Source of the DNA: a virus
Virus record (IMG/VR): IMGVR_UViG_3300037189_005669
Location: 1 to 21,684 of that record
Length of the DNA: 21,684 nt
Reading direction: 5' to 3' (one strand)
Part shown: piece by piece, positions 7,592-15,289 of the stretch
Layout: every line of letters starts with the position of its first letter
Position numbering within the stretch: the first letter of the stretch is position 1
Position numbers and translations under genes: made by a program
The notes under the pieces: generated by a model
What the model was told of the DNA's origin: nothing
Databases searched by the model: none
Seen by the model: the letters and a program-made list of their open reading frames with translations, nothing else

Positions 7592-7604
7592 TATAAACTT
7601 TTTA

Positions 7605-7624
7605 CATTAAATTTTAATTTAATG
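7605..7624. repeat. 20-bp perfect AT-rich inverted repeat
   Basis: CATTAAATT, two T, AATTTAATG is a perfect dyad lying between the terminator hairpin and motif copy D in the 136-base gap upstream of the head genes. It could be an operator for a dimeric protein or a weak hairpin. Its composition is close to that of the surrounding DNA, so chance is possible. Confidence 0.45.
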
Positions 7625-7650
7625 ATATAACTTTTTTTTATTTTTAAACT

Positions 7651-7686
7651 TATAACCTTAAAAAAAAAATAAATTTTAAGGTTATA
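7651..7686 (-). terminator. Hairpin after the tape measure gene
   Basis: Thirteen-base arms TATAACCTTAAAA (7651-7663) and TTTTAAGGTTATA (7674-7686) are perfect inverted repeats around a 10-base A-rich loop. The hairpin starts 12 bases past the tape measure stop. The stem is AT-rich and the U run lies in the loop rather than right after the stem, so it may be a weak terminator or an mRNA 3' end. Confidence 0.6.
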
Positions 7687-7697
7687 GCTTTAATTTT

Positions 7698-9707
7698 TTA
7701 TCCCATTGAGGCGTTATTTATAATATTTCTATTTAACGCCTGACCTGTTGTAACGGCTCCAGCTACAACAAACGCTTGTACTGGTTGTTGATCTTGGTTA
7801 GCTATTGATTGAGCAATTTGATTCGGTCCGCTTGGCCCAACTACATTAAAACTTGGTGCAGTCATTCCGCCTCCTCCGGTTGGTGCTGTAGCTCCTCCCT
7901 CTCCTCCGCCTCCTCCTGGTATTGGAGTCGCAATAATATCCTTAACCGCTTTAAATCCTGTCGCGGCAATAATTGCGACGTTTGCAATTTTAAGTCCAAT
8001 TTCAAAAGGCGTCGTCGTTTTGGTTGCAAGCTCTGCGGAGATACCCTGATAAGTATTAATTAAAGCGGCTGCCGCTGCCATTGCCTTACCGGCTGCCGTA
8101 TTTTTACCCAATAAATCAGCTCCTTTATTTAAAGTTTCAGAAGTTTTGGCAAATAAAGCCGCTTTAGCTGCCGCCTCAGCTTTTGCAATATCCTCCCTTG
8201 ACTTTGCCAAGCCTTTAACTTTGTCATTATATTGCTCTTCTGTTATTACTTTGTCATCGAGTTGCTTTTGATAAAGAGCTTGTTCTGCATCAATAGCCTC
8301 GATTTTGGCTTCGTAACTTGAATTCGAGTCGTTAATAATTTTCTCTAAGTCTGAGGCTTTTTTCTCATCGTCTTTTAGTCTAGCATTGTCGTCAATTTCT
8401 TTTAAATTTGTGAGATGCTGTTTTGTTAATTCCTCAGTCGATAAATTGTTCGCTTCTAAAATTGCTTTTTTCTCTAGATATTCTCTGTTTTCTTTTTCAG
8501 CTGGAGTCTCTTTTGGTTTTAAACTATCCAAAATCTCCATTGCTTTTTTAGCCGAGTCCATATCCGCTGCAAGTTTATCGTCTGCAACTTTTTTCAAAGC
8601 CGCTGCCTCTTCCTCAGCTTTTTTAGTTGCTGCCTCTTTTGCGTCGTCTTTTAATTTTTGACTATGCTCTTTTGCTTTATCCGAAAACTCTTTATTGTGA
8701 TTAGTTTGAGATTGTCTTATTTCAACCTGGTGACGATTTTGTATGTCTCTCCTCTCATCAAAAGCTTTCTGTACATTTTGATTTTGTTTGTTGTATTCTA
8801 AAATCGATTTGTTGGTTGTCTCTTGTTGTTTTTTAATTACTTCATCGTCGGCTCCGGATGCTTTCAACGATGCTAAATAATTTTTATTTTTTTCGTAGGT
8901 ATTAAACGCAATCGCTCGAGCGGATTTCTCATAAGCAATTTTCTCATCGATTAATTTAATCTCTAAGGCTCTAATTGACGCAGCGCTTGCTCCTGAGGCT
9001 TTTGCCATTGCAAGCTCCTGACTTTGTTTTTTATCGAGTTCGCTGGAGTTTCTCTCCAAAGTTTTAGTTTGACTCTCTAAGGCCTTTTTATTATGATCAA
9101 CCGCAGCGGTATTTTTAGCGGCAGCCGCTGAGCTTTCCTTAAAATAATTTACAAGCGCAACTCCGGCAGCAATTAAGGCAGCAATTCCGGCTACAATTGC
9201 GACGATTGGATTGGCAGCCATTGCAGCGTTCCAAAGCCATTGGCCCGCTGTTACTATTTTTTGAGTAATTGTATAAGATTTTGCAACGGCTCCCAATTGT
9301 TTGAACGAGTCAACGCTCTCTCCGACTTGTTGCAAGCCTTGAGACAACGCCATTGCGCTTTGAACTTTTAATAGCGTTTGCTCAACTTCTTTAGATTGAC
9401 CTCCAAATAAAGCCATACCTCCTTGAAGCGCAGCAAAACCTCCGGCAACTCCAGCCAAAGACGAAGTCAAAGCCTTGAATTTAGCATCCGGATTAAAGGC
9501 ATCCGTTAAGGCTTTTGCATCTCCTATTTTGTCTTTTAATTCGGCGGCTTTTTTCGCAGCATTTGCAGCCTCAACAGAAGTAACTCCAAATTTCTCGGAC
9601 ATTGTGGCGACTTCCGCTTGAGCTTGTTTTAATTGCGTGCGTAAACTTCCGACAGCCTCCTCCGCATTACTCTGAATATTTATATCAATTACTTTCTCAA
9701 TCGCCAT
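7698..9707 (-). CDS. Tail tape measure protein
   Basis: This 669-residue protein sets tail length and occupies the tube lumen. It shows the expected features: helical N-terminus (AVGSLRTQLKQAQAEVATMSEKF), Ala/Gly-rich segments near 85-105, a hydrophobic stretch near 161-188 (ANPIVAIVAGIAALIAAGVALVNYF), then a long Lys/Glu/Ala coiled-coil region from about 200 to 520 and a second hydrophobic segment near 550-600. A Gly-rich linker (PIPGGGGGEGG) precedes a short C-terminal tail. At about 0.15 nm per residue the tail would be roughly 100 nm, a normal siphovirus length. It is the last gene of the tail unit, followed by a hairpin. No peptidase or transglycosylase domain is visible. Confidence 0.88.
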   Translation of the reverse strand: MAIEKVIDINIQSNAEEAVGSLRTQLKQAQAEVATMSEKFGVTSVEAANAAKKAAELKDKIGDAKALTDAFNPDAKFKALTSSLAGVAGGFAALQGGMALFGGQSKEVEQTLLKVQSAMALSQGLQQVGESVDSFKQLGAVAKSYTITQKIVTAGQWLWNAAMAANPIVAIVAGIAALIAAGVALVNYFKESSAAAAKNTAAVDHNKKALESQTKTLERNSSELDKKQSQELAMAKASGASAASIRALEIKLIDEKIAYEKSARAIAFNTYEKNKNYLASLKASGADDEVIKKQQETTNKSILEYNKQNQNVQKAFDERRDIQNRHQVEIRQSQTNHNKEFSDKAKEHSQKLKDDAKEAATKKAEEEAAALKKVADDKLAADMDSAKKAMEILDSLKPKETPAEKENREYLEKKAILEANNLSTEELTKQHLTNLKEIDDNARLKDDEKKASDLEKIINDSNSSYEAKIEAIDAEQALYQKQLDDKVITEEQYNDKVKGLAKSREDIAKAEAAAKAALFAKTSETLNKGADLLGKNTAAGKAMAAAAALINTYQGISAELATKTTTPFEIGLKIANVAIIAATGFKAVKDIIATPIPGGGGGEGGATAPTGGGGMTAPSFNVVGPSGPNQIAQSIANQDQQPVQAFVVAGAVTTGQALNRNIINNASMG

Positions 9708-9835
9708 TTTAATAGATTTTTAAATAGTTGTAAATAGTTGTTTTTTAGTTCGTATTTTCCTTTAGCTGTCGCGATTATTTCATTGTGTTCGTATTGCTCC
9801 GCGTGTTTGAGCATTTCTAAAATGTTATTTATCAT
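9689..9835 (-). CDS. 48-residue protein between baseplate gene and tape measure
   Basis: The ATG at 9835 overlaps the stop of the 876-codon gene by one base (TAATG), and the frame ends in TAA at 9689, 19 bases inside the tape measure gene. The product is a charged, helical 48-residue protein (MINNILEMLKHAEQYEHNEI at the start, LKNLLKW-like basic end). It fills a gap that would otherwise hold 127 bases of unused DNA. No family is recognised. Coupled translation on both sides makes it likely to be real, perhaps a small tape measure or tail assembly helper. Confidence 0.6.
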   Translation of the reverse strand: MINNILEMLKHAEQYEHNEIIATAKGKYELKNNYLQLFKNLLKWRLRK

Positions 9836-12465
9836 TATCCTAATTGCTTTATAGTTAAATAATTTGTGTCTTGTAGAATTCCGTCGTTATAATATTCAAT
9901 ACCTATCGCGTCAAATCTGTCAATTCCTGTATAATTTTGTGGAATAAATACTGATAATAATATATCCGAATATTCTGGCAATCCTGTAACCGGATAACTT
10001 ATGAAATCTGCCGGCCCTTTTAATATAAAATAATCGTAATCATTTAAATAAATATTTGTATCAAAAGTAAATTCTTGATTGTCTGTCTCAACATTAAAAA
10101 AAGAGGCGTATCTATAACCGATTGAACTTGCAGCATTTACTCCTCTATAGTCAGTAATTAACTCTAAATTAGTATCTCCACTTGTCAAATCAATAGTCAT
10201 ATTATTAATAATATATCGTTTATTTCGAATTACTAGCCTATCATTTAAAGCGATTCCAATTTTTTTATTATTACTATTTATTATATTTGAAGTCATTAAA
10301 CTAGGAGGCAAAAGCGCTTTAACTTTTACAATACGAGTTTTAATATTGTATAAATTATCGATATAATTTTTATAATGTCTATAATATAGACCCCTATCGA
10401 CAATAACATTATACCAGGACGATTGCTCGTTATTAAAATTCATACTCATTAAACCTTGAAAAGTTCTGTCAGTTGGTAAGCTGTTATATTCATTTGAAAA
10501 CCTATTCCAATAATTTATCGGAGTGTATCCTGTTGGAGTGTTAATAATAATTCTATCGGATCCTGATAATGGAGTGGATTCAACACCATTGCAATATATT
10601 AACATCGGCTTAGGTATATATGGCTTTAAATCTTTATCGATTATTGTCGCAGTTTGAAAAGGTTTTGCAAGTTGCTTTTCAAATAATACATTTTCAAATG
10701 GGAGTTTAATATCGTAAGACGCGCTCTCATTTGATGAAATTGGATTATATATTAAATCTCCGTAATTACTATTATATATCCCTTTGTATGCTGTATTTAA
10801 TATATTTGCACTTGTCTCATAAGTGAAATTAAAAGCTTTATATAATTTTGGTCTCTCAATTTCCATTTCCTGAGAGTAAACATATTCGCTAATATCCATT
10901 ATTTTACCAGCGTTATAGTACATTTCCAAATGGTTTAAATCATATACGTTATTTTCTTTTGGAATTATCATTAAATTAAATGCTTTTACAATACCATTTA
11001 AAAAATTGTATATTGTCATATCAGGCATAAATTTAGCGATTTCAATATATGCGCTAATTGTTTGACTTCCTGAAAAAGCTCTTGACCTATATGGATATGT
11101 ATATTGAACAACTGCTAAGTAATAATTTATATATCCCCTATCATATAATACTTCCGCATCGAATTGAAATTGTGCAGTTGCACTAATTTGAAAACTATAA
11201 ACATCATTTACAGCTCCTTCCAAATATCTTTTGTGCCTTACCATTACATTTTGGTAAGTACCTACTAAATTATCAATCGTAGCATTCAATAATCCATTTT
11301 TATACATATATATTGTATATGGAATTGTTGTGCTACCAAATTGCGGAACGACTTTAATAGTAATAACAATTTCTTCGCTATTAGCTGCAGCACTTCCATA
11401 AGAATATGGCGAATAATTCCAAGCTAAAGTGATTTCGCTTGTTGTAGTATTTAATTCAGGGAAAGGAATGTATGGAGAACCTGATACATTTGGAAGGTTA
11501 ATTTTATAATTATTGCCCTTAAAAACTAACTCTGTTGCTGGTTTTAAATATAAATATAATTTTTTATATTGGTCCTCATTTAAAAATGATCCTGTAAAAT
11601 CAATTCCATATCTCTGTTTAATTTTTAAAAATATATTTGAAATTTTTATCGCTGGGAATAATTCATTCCATTTTATTGATCCAGCATTTGTCGTAATATC
11701 CTCAGAGGCGTGAGCTGAGTCCTGATAATAAAATTTTCTTTTACTTCCTATTAATGGATATTTAATAATATCAGCATTTGCCGATTCAATACGATTAATT
11801 ACTTGATTAGCTTGCCAAGTGTGATTGTATTCCGCAAAATCTAAACTTGACAATTTATCGTCTTGAATTATATCTTTTAATTGAGTTAAATTTCCATAAA
11901 AAGTTACGGAATAACTTTCAATATATCCGTTCTTTTTACTTGCTTTCTCAAGTTGGAAATTTCCGTCTTTAAATCTTTGAGAGTCGATTTCAATATATCC
12001 GTCGTATCTTACTCGGTGATCAAACCCCTCATCTAAATTACTTTCGTACCAGTGTGAGAGTATTTTATTATTTTTATTTGAGGCCGGAATTGTAAATGAC
12101 TGAGTAAAATCTGTAAATACTTTACCAATATCATTAGCGTTAGCAATTTGAGAAGTAATACTTATTTTTTCATCCTTAAATAAATCCAATTTTTGATAGT
12201 CAGCTCGATATATTTTATATACGCTAGAACTATCAACTTGGATCGGAGTTTGTAATGTTAATTCGGTTGCTGTATTGGATGCAATCCAAGAAATTGAGCC
12301 TTTGCCTGTCCCCTCTGTTATTCTAATATAATGACCTGTAAATTGATTTGTCGTATATGTACCTGGTCCGCATTTTATTAAATAGTACGGACTAAAATTT
12401 GCAATAGTTATAATACCACTATCGACAAGAGTATTTTTTTTAATATAAATTTGTACGGCTATCAT
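9835..12465 (-). CDS. Large tail / baseplate protein
   Basis: This 876-residue protein is probably a distal tail or baseplate hub component. The N-terminal 90 residues form a short beta domain (TEGTGKGSISWIASNTATELTL). They are followed by YQKLDLFKDEKISITSQIANANDIGKVFTDFTQSFTIPAS, FDHRVRYDGYIEIDSQRFKDGNFQLEKASKKNGYIESYSVTFYGNLTQLKDII, and a tyrosine- and asparagine-rich body. The segment with KVFTDFTQSFTIPAS and the VTFYGNL strand recurs in large tail proteins of flavobacterial phages and prophages. The preceding gene ends in the ATGA junction that starts this one. No enzymatic motif is visible. A Dit/Tal-like role is inferred from size, beta-rich composition and place next to the tape measure. 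Confidence 0.65.
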   Translation of the reverse strand: MIAVQIYIKKNTLVDSGIITIANFSPYYLIKCGPGTYTTNQFTGHYIRITEGTGKGSISWIASNTATELTLQTPIQVDSSSVYKIYRADYQKLDLFKDEKISITSQIANANDIGKVFTDFTQSFTIPASNKNNKILSHWYESNLDEGFDHRVRYDGYIEIDSQRFKDGNFQLEKASKKNGYIESYSVTFYGNLTQLKDIIQDDKLSSLDFAEYNHTWQANQVINRIESANADIIKYPLIGSKRKFYYQDSAHASEDITTNAGSIKWNELFPAIKISNIFLKIKQRYGIDFTGSFLNEDQYKKLYLYLKPATELVFKGNNYKINLPNVSGSPYIPFPELNTTTSEITLAWNYSPYSYGSAAANSEEIVITIKVVPQFGSTTIPYTIYMYKNGLLNATIDNLVGTYQNVMVRHKRYLEGAVNDVYSFQISATAQFQFDAEVLYDRGYINYYLAVVQYTYPYRSRAFSGSQTISAYIEIAKFMPDMTIYNFLNGIVKAFNLMIIPKENNVYDLNHLEMYYNAGKIMDISEYVYSQEMEIERPKLYKAFNFTYETSANILNTAYKGIYNSNYGDLIYNPISSNESASYDIKLPFENVLFEKQLAKPFQTATIIDKDLKPYIPKPMLIYCNGVESTPLSGSDRIIINTPTGYTPINYWNRFSNEYNSLPTDRTFQGLMSMNFNNEQSSWYNVIVDRGLYYRHYKNYIDNLYNIKTRIVKVKALLPPSLMTSNIINSNNKKIGIALNDRLVIRNKRYIINNMTIDLTSGDTNLELITDYRGVNAASSIGYRYASFFNVETDNQEFTFDTNIYLNDYDYFILKGPADFISYPVTGLPEYSDILLSVFIPQNYTGIDRFDAIGIEYYNDGILQDTNYLTIKQLG

Positions 12466-13532
12466 ATAACGTCGTTAATTAAATTATTTGAGAATTCAAA
12501 GTCAATTTCAAAGTTGATATTTTTATCTTTTAATTGAGTCTTATATGTTAACGATTGCGTTTTAATTGTAGCCGGTATATTATCAACCAAAATCGTATCA
12601 CTTAACATAAGCTCTTGGATGAATTTATTATAATTTTCATAAACCCAGCCAGTATTGCAAGTAATTGACCAAGTTCCGTTTATATTAAAAGCCTTTGATT
12701 GGCCAATTAATGGATTATAATTGACGTTAGATTGCAATAAACTATATTTGCTCCCTTTGACATTTATTTTATTGGAATGCGCTTTGAAAAATGTTAATTG
12801 CTGCCACCCTCCAAATCGATTAACGTAACTTACATTCACCGGAGTGTATTTGCACTCGTCTAATTTTTCAGTATAAACCCTGTATAAAACTCCGTCGTCG
12901 TCGTTTTCAATCTCGCAGTAATCTGAGTTATTATAAGCAAGCGGAAGTCTATAATTATAATAATTTGCACTCGTTGCAGTTCTAAACGTATTGCTATTTA
13001 AAAGCGTTCCATTATTTAAATAATATTTTATACTAAAATTTATGCCCAAAGCGCTTTTTAAAATAAAATTGTAGTAAGGAATTAAATTGTAGTACTGAAT
13101 TTTATAATTTGAATTATTATCGTAACCCAATAAAGATAAATTTGCGTAATCGTCATTCATATAATTTAATCCCTGACTTACTTCCGTATATCCATTAACT
13201 CCAATATAAACAACATTTGTCAATAAAGTGTAAGTACCGGCGACATTTTTATAAGTCTTAACTCTTACCAAACACCAGTCGGTATTGCTCTCAATTACCG
13301 GAGTGGCTGAGTAATTTACATTTATTTGGTTGATATATTCTAAAATATAAGGAGATATATTGTAGTTTGTCTCTGTCTGAGTAACTGAGGCAATATTTTC
13401 GCTCATTATGTAAGTCGGATTCGTTGGCTCTGTCGTTCCTTTGTTCCAAATAAACAATTCAACTTTGCTCCCTATTTGGCCTGTCTCGTTTATTATAATT
13501 TGAAACGGACTTCTAGCGCTAATTATATTCAT
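12462..13532 (-). CDS. Tail structural protein, unknown role
   Basis: This 356-residue protein is rich in Asn, Tyr and Ile and predicted to be mainly beta. Segments include a start MNIISARSPFQIII, a middle NYMNDDYANLSLLGYDNN, VNRFGGWQQLTFFKAHSNK, and FNINGTWSITCNTGWVYENYNKFIQELMLSDTILVDN near the end, closing with LKDKNINFEIDFEFSNNLIND. This late part (structured strand, TGWVxExYNxxIQELMLS, then an FEIDFEF strand) recurs in proteins of Bacteroidota phage tails. The stop overlaps the next start by four bases (ATGA), so the two large tail proteins are probably made in fixed ratio. I do not know its exact place in the tail. Confidence 0.6.
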   Translation of the reverse strand: MNIISARSPFQIIINETGQIGSKVELFIWNKGTTEPTNPTYIMSENIASVTQTETNYNISPYILEYINQINVNYSATPVIESNTDWCLVRVKTYKNVAGTYTLLTNVVYIGVNGYTEVSQGLNYMNDDYANLSLLGYDNNSNYKIQYYNLIPYYNFILKSALGINFSIKYYLNNGTLLNSNTFRTATSANYYNYRLPLAYNNSDYCEIENDDDGVLYRVYTEKLDECKYTPVNVSYVNRFGGWQQLTFFKAHSNKINVKGSKYSLLQSNVNYNPLIGQSKAFNINGTWSITCNTGWVYENYNKFIQELMLSDTILVDNIPATIKTQSLTYKTQLKDKNINFEIDFEFSNNLINDVI

Positions 13533-13533
13533 T

Positions 13534-14055
13534 TTATATCTCTTTAAGTGTAAAATTTAAAAACGACTCCAAATCTAGGCCGTATTTGTCTGCAATATTA
13601 TTGTCAAAATTCTTATATTCATCGTCAAACGCATTCCTAAAAAATTTTGTCTCGTACGTTCCGGTCCTATTTATCGAATTTGTTATCGAAGTGACCATTA
13701 ATTTACGATTAACAAATTGACCTCCGGCTCCTCTGACTCCTTGAATGCCTTTTCTCAATACCCATTTGTCAATCGCACCCCTTGAGGCATTCGCTTTATA
13801 TGGAGAGTTCGGAGCTTTTGAACTTGACTCGCTTCCTTTTGTTCCAAAATCCAACTCTTTCCAGTAATCCTCAGCATAAAAATCAAACTCAATAGAATTT
13901 TTATTCTCTTTGGCTTTATAATCTAACGACTTTGACAATTGACCGGAAGCGTTGTGTGTTCCGTAACGTCCTCCAGTCTTTAAATTTAGCCTAGCTCTCT
14001 CAATTACTAACTTGCCAAACTCGTCAAGGGCCTGTTGTACGTTTTTAATCTCCAT
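13534..14055 (-). CDS. HK97 gp10-like neck / tail completion protein
   Basis: This 173-residue protein resembles the HK97 gp10 family that joins heads and tails. It shows an N-terminal helix (VQQALDEFGKLVIERARLNLKTGGRYGTHNASGQLSKSLDYKA), a central strand EFDFYAEDYWKELDFGTKGSESS, and a terminal helical arm (FFRNAFDDEYKNFDN). The pattern ASGxLxxSLxYxxxx followed by YWKELDFGTKG is characteristic of this family. The frame is open to a TTG at 14070, but the ATG at 14055 gives the expected start MEIKNVQ and an 11-base overlap with the preceding gene, so it is preferred. The next gene starts one base after its stop region. Confidence 0.65.
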   Translation of the reverse strand: MEIKNVQQALDEFGKLVIERARLNLKTGGRYGTHNASGQLSKSLDYKAKENKNSIEFDFYAEDYWKELDFGTKGSESSSKAPNSPYKANASRGAIDKWVLRKGIQGVRGAGGQFVNRKLMVTSITNSINRTGTYETKFFRNAFDDEYKNFDNNIADKYGLDLESFLNFTLKEI

Positions 14056-14509
14056 TACAACAAACTCCAAACTCGTTATTCGGTACGCTTATCTCAATAT
14101 CGCACTTCCAGCCGTCAAGCGCATTTGTAAACGCTAATAAAATTGGTTGCAAAGTCGGATCGTTTTGCAATTCAATATCGTTGTCGTTTCTTTGCATCCG
14201 CATTTTTGTAATCATATAATTTAAAATGGCGTGGCAAGTGTTAAGGTTATCGAGTTCGTTATCGTTCCCCAAAAATTTGTCTTTAACATTTACCTTTGAC
14301 ATATTTCGAATATCTACAATAGCAACCTCGAAAGTAAAATTAACAACTCCTGAGCTAATTGAAGAGCTGAGGATATTAATGTGAGCAAGTGGAAAAATAT
14401 TTTTCTTAAGATTGTCAATTATATCGGTGCCGTGAGTTATCGTATTTAAAAGAGGCGCGCTTTCGAGCGTGCTTTTTATATATTCTATTGCCTGGTAAAA
14501 TGCTCTCAT
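14045..14509 (-). CDS. Putative tail terminator protein
   Basis: This 154-residue protein carries IFPLAHINILSSSISSGVVNFTFEVAIVDIRNMSKVN, then DNLNTCHAILNYMITKMRMQ and a final WKCDIEISVPNNEFGVCCNGD. A strand pair followed by two helices and a closing strand, next to a gp10-like neck gene, fits small tail terminator (gpU-like) proteins that cap the tube. It ends in two adjacent cysteines, which is uncommon. The ATG at 14509 overlaps the stop of the frameshifted chaperone part by the ATGA junction. Its assignment is by position and fold pattern, without a recognised key residue. Confidence 0.55.
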   Translation of the reverse strand: MRAFYQAIEYIKSTLESAPLLNTITHGTDIIDNLKKNIFPLAHINILSSSISSGVVNFTFEVAIVDIRNMSKVNVKDKFLGNDNELDNLNTCHAILNYMITKMRMQRNDNDIELQNDPTLQPILLAFTNALDGWKCDIEISVPNNEFGVCCNGD

Positions 14510-14766
14510 TTTTTAAAATGGTTTTTAATTTGTTTTGCCTCCTCTTTGCTTTCGTCAATTAAGTAAGATAATAATGTGAGTGATTCGTGAAGAGGCTCGC
14601 TTCCAACTTCTCGAGGCTTGATTCCAAGCTCTCTCGAAAGTCGAACAAATGATTGGTACCAACCCCAGCGCTCGTGAAAGCCTCCTCGAGAGATTTCCCC
14701 TCCCTCATCGCCTTGCTCTCCAAATGCGATAGGATATTGTTCAATAATTCCTTGCTTAAAGTCCAA
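14506..14766 (-). CDS. T-like C-terminal part of the tail chaperone, made by -1 frameshift
   Basis: This 86-codon frame lies in the -1 frame of the chaperone gene and overlaps it by 208 bases. Its first codon is the TTG that follows directly on a -1 slip at the run of nine T (14773-14765), and there is no ATG. The peptide has GFHERWGWYQSFVRLSRELGIKPREV followed by PLHESLTLLSYLIDESKEEAKQI. This GWY/helix, then helical LTLLSYLxDxxKxE layout is that of the T domain of tail assembly chaperones. Its TGA overlaps the ATG of the next gene, which supports its being translated. The fusion would have about 162 + 86 = 248 residues, against 230 for the unshifted product. An independent gene starting at TTG is the less likely reading. 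Confidence 0.75.
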   Translation of the reverse strand: MDFKQGIIEQYPIAFGEQGDEGGEISRGGFHERWGWYQSFVRLSRELGIKPREVGSEPLHESLTLLSYLIDESKEEAKQIKNHFKK

Positions 14767-15251
14767 AAAAAAAGAATTGATCCTGTTACAATATGCATCG
14801 GCACATCATTAAATAACTCCGCTTTGCTTTCGTCTCCGTTGTAGTCCTCAATTTGATAAAATGGCAAAGCCTTTTTTGTTATTGGGCGATACATTACCGA
14901 CATTAATAAACTTAAATTCTCATCCATTCCGAGTAGTGAGTCCATTGTCGCGTGTTCTCCAATTGTCATTTTGTCTAAGTTTGGGATAAATCCATACTCA
15001 ACGCCGTCCATTTTAAAAATGCGAGTTAACTTTGGTTTTTGATCCAATACCTTAGCCAAATTTTCGACAATTTCCGCGAAGTCGTTAACCGGTATTTTCA
15101 TAACATCGGCCACGCTTAAATTACAAAAGATTGCAATCATTTGAATGCAAACAAAAGTCTCATCGTCTTTATTTTCTTTTACTACTTTTAAATATCTCAA
15201 ATATTGAGACAATTTAATCTCATTTAAATCCGTTGGAATTATAACTCTCAT
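14559..15251 (-). CDS. Tail assembly chaperone, G-like form
   Basis: This 230-residue protein probably coats the tape measure during tail assembly, as lambda gpG does. It starts MRVIIPTDLNEIKLSQYLRYLKVV, continues with FVCIQMIAIFCNLSVADVMKIPVNDF, EYGFIPNLDKMTIGEHATMDSL, LSLLMSVMYRPI, QIEDYNGDESKAELFNDVPMHIVTGSILFFWTLSKELLNNIL. The sequence from GFIPNLDxMTxGEH to MYRPI and the IVTGSILFF block are typical of this chaperone family in many phages. The gene carries a slippery run at 14765-14773, allowing a second product (see the T-like part). It is first in its unit, with motif copy B and TATATATG upstream. Gene order differs from the usual chaperone-tape measure pair, because four genes plus a small one lie between. 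Confidence 0.72.
   Translation of the reverse strand: MRVIIPTDLNEIKLSQYLRYLKVVKENKDDETFVCIQMIAIFCNLSVADVMKIPVNDFAEIVENLAKVLDQKPKLTRIFKMDGVEYGFIPNLDKMTIGEHATMDSLLGMDENLSLLMSVMYRPITKKALPFYQIEDYNGDESKAELFNDVPMHIVTGSILFFWTLSKELLNNILSHLESKAMREGKSLEEAFTSAGVGTNHLFDFRESLESSLEKLEASLFTNHSHYYLT
14763..14774 (-). other. -1 ribosomal frameshift site (run of nine T)
   Basis: On the minus strand the sequence is C, nine T, GG. In the chaperone frame it reads CTT TTT TTT TGG, so the slippery heptamer T TTT TTT (14772-14766) fits the X XXY YYZ rule. After a -1 slip the next codons are TTG GAC TTT AAG, entering the T-like frame at its first codon. No clear downstream pseudoknot is visible. RNA polymerase slippage on the T run could give the same product. 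Confidence 0.75.
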
Positions 15252-15256
15252 ATATA

Positions 15257-15280
15257 TATAACTAAAAAAAGTGATTTTGT
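15257..15280 (-). promoter_or_regulatory. 24-bp motif, copy B (ACAAAA-N11-AGTTATA)
   Basis: On the minus strand ACAAAA, TCAC, seven T and AGTTATA, then TATAT and the ATG at 15251. It is almost identical to copy C at 18250-18273, including the TCAC and T run. It occupies the 38-base gap between large terminase and chaperone, so it may start the tail-gene transcript. Confidence 0.55.
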
Positions 15281-15289
15281 TTATTAATT

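Noticed and set aside
9708-9834. Control gap between the large tail protein and tape measure
   Set aside because: It is filled by a 48-codon frame coupled on both sides, so a regulatory region is not needed to explain it.
12455-12475. CGTTATATG before the start at 12465 as another motif copy
   Set aside because: It lacks the ACAAAA block at the right distance and lies inside the preceding coding frame.
14506-14766. T-like frame as a free-standing gene starting with TTG
   Set aside because: The first codon coincides with the -1 shift point after the T run, and the product makes sense as a chaperone C-terminus. A fusion is the better explanation.
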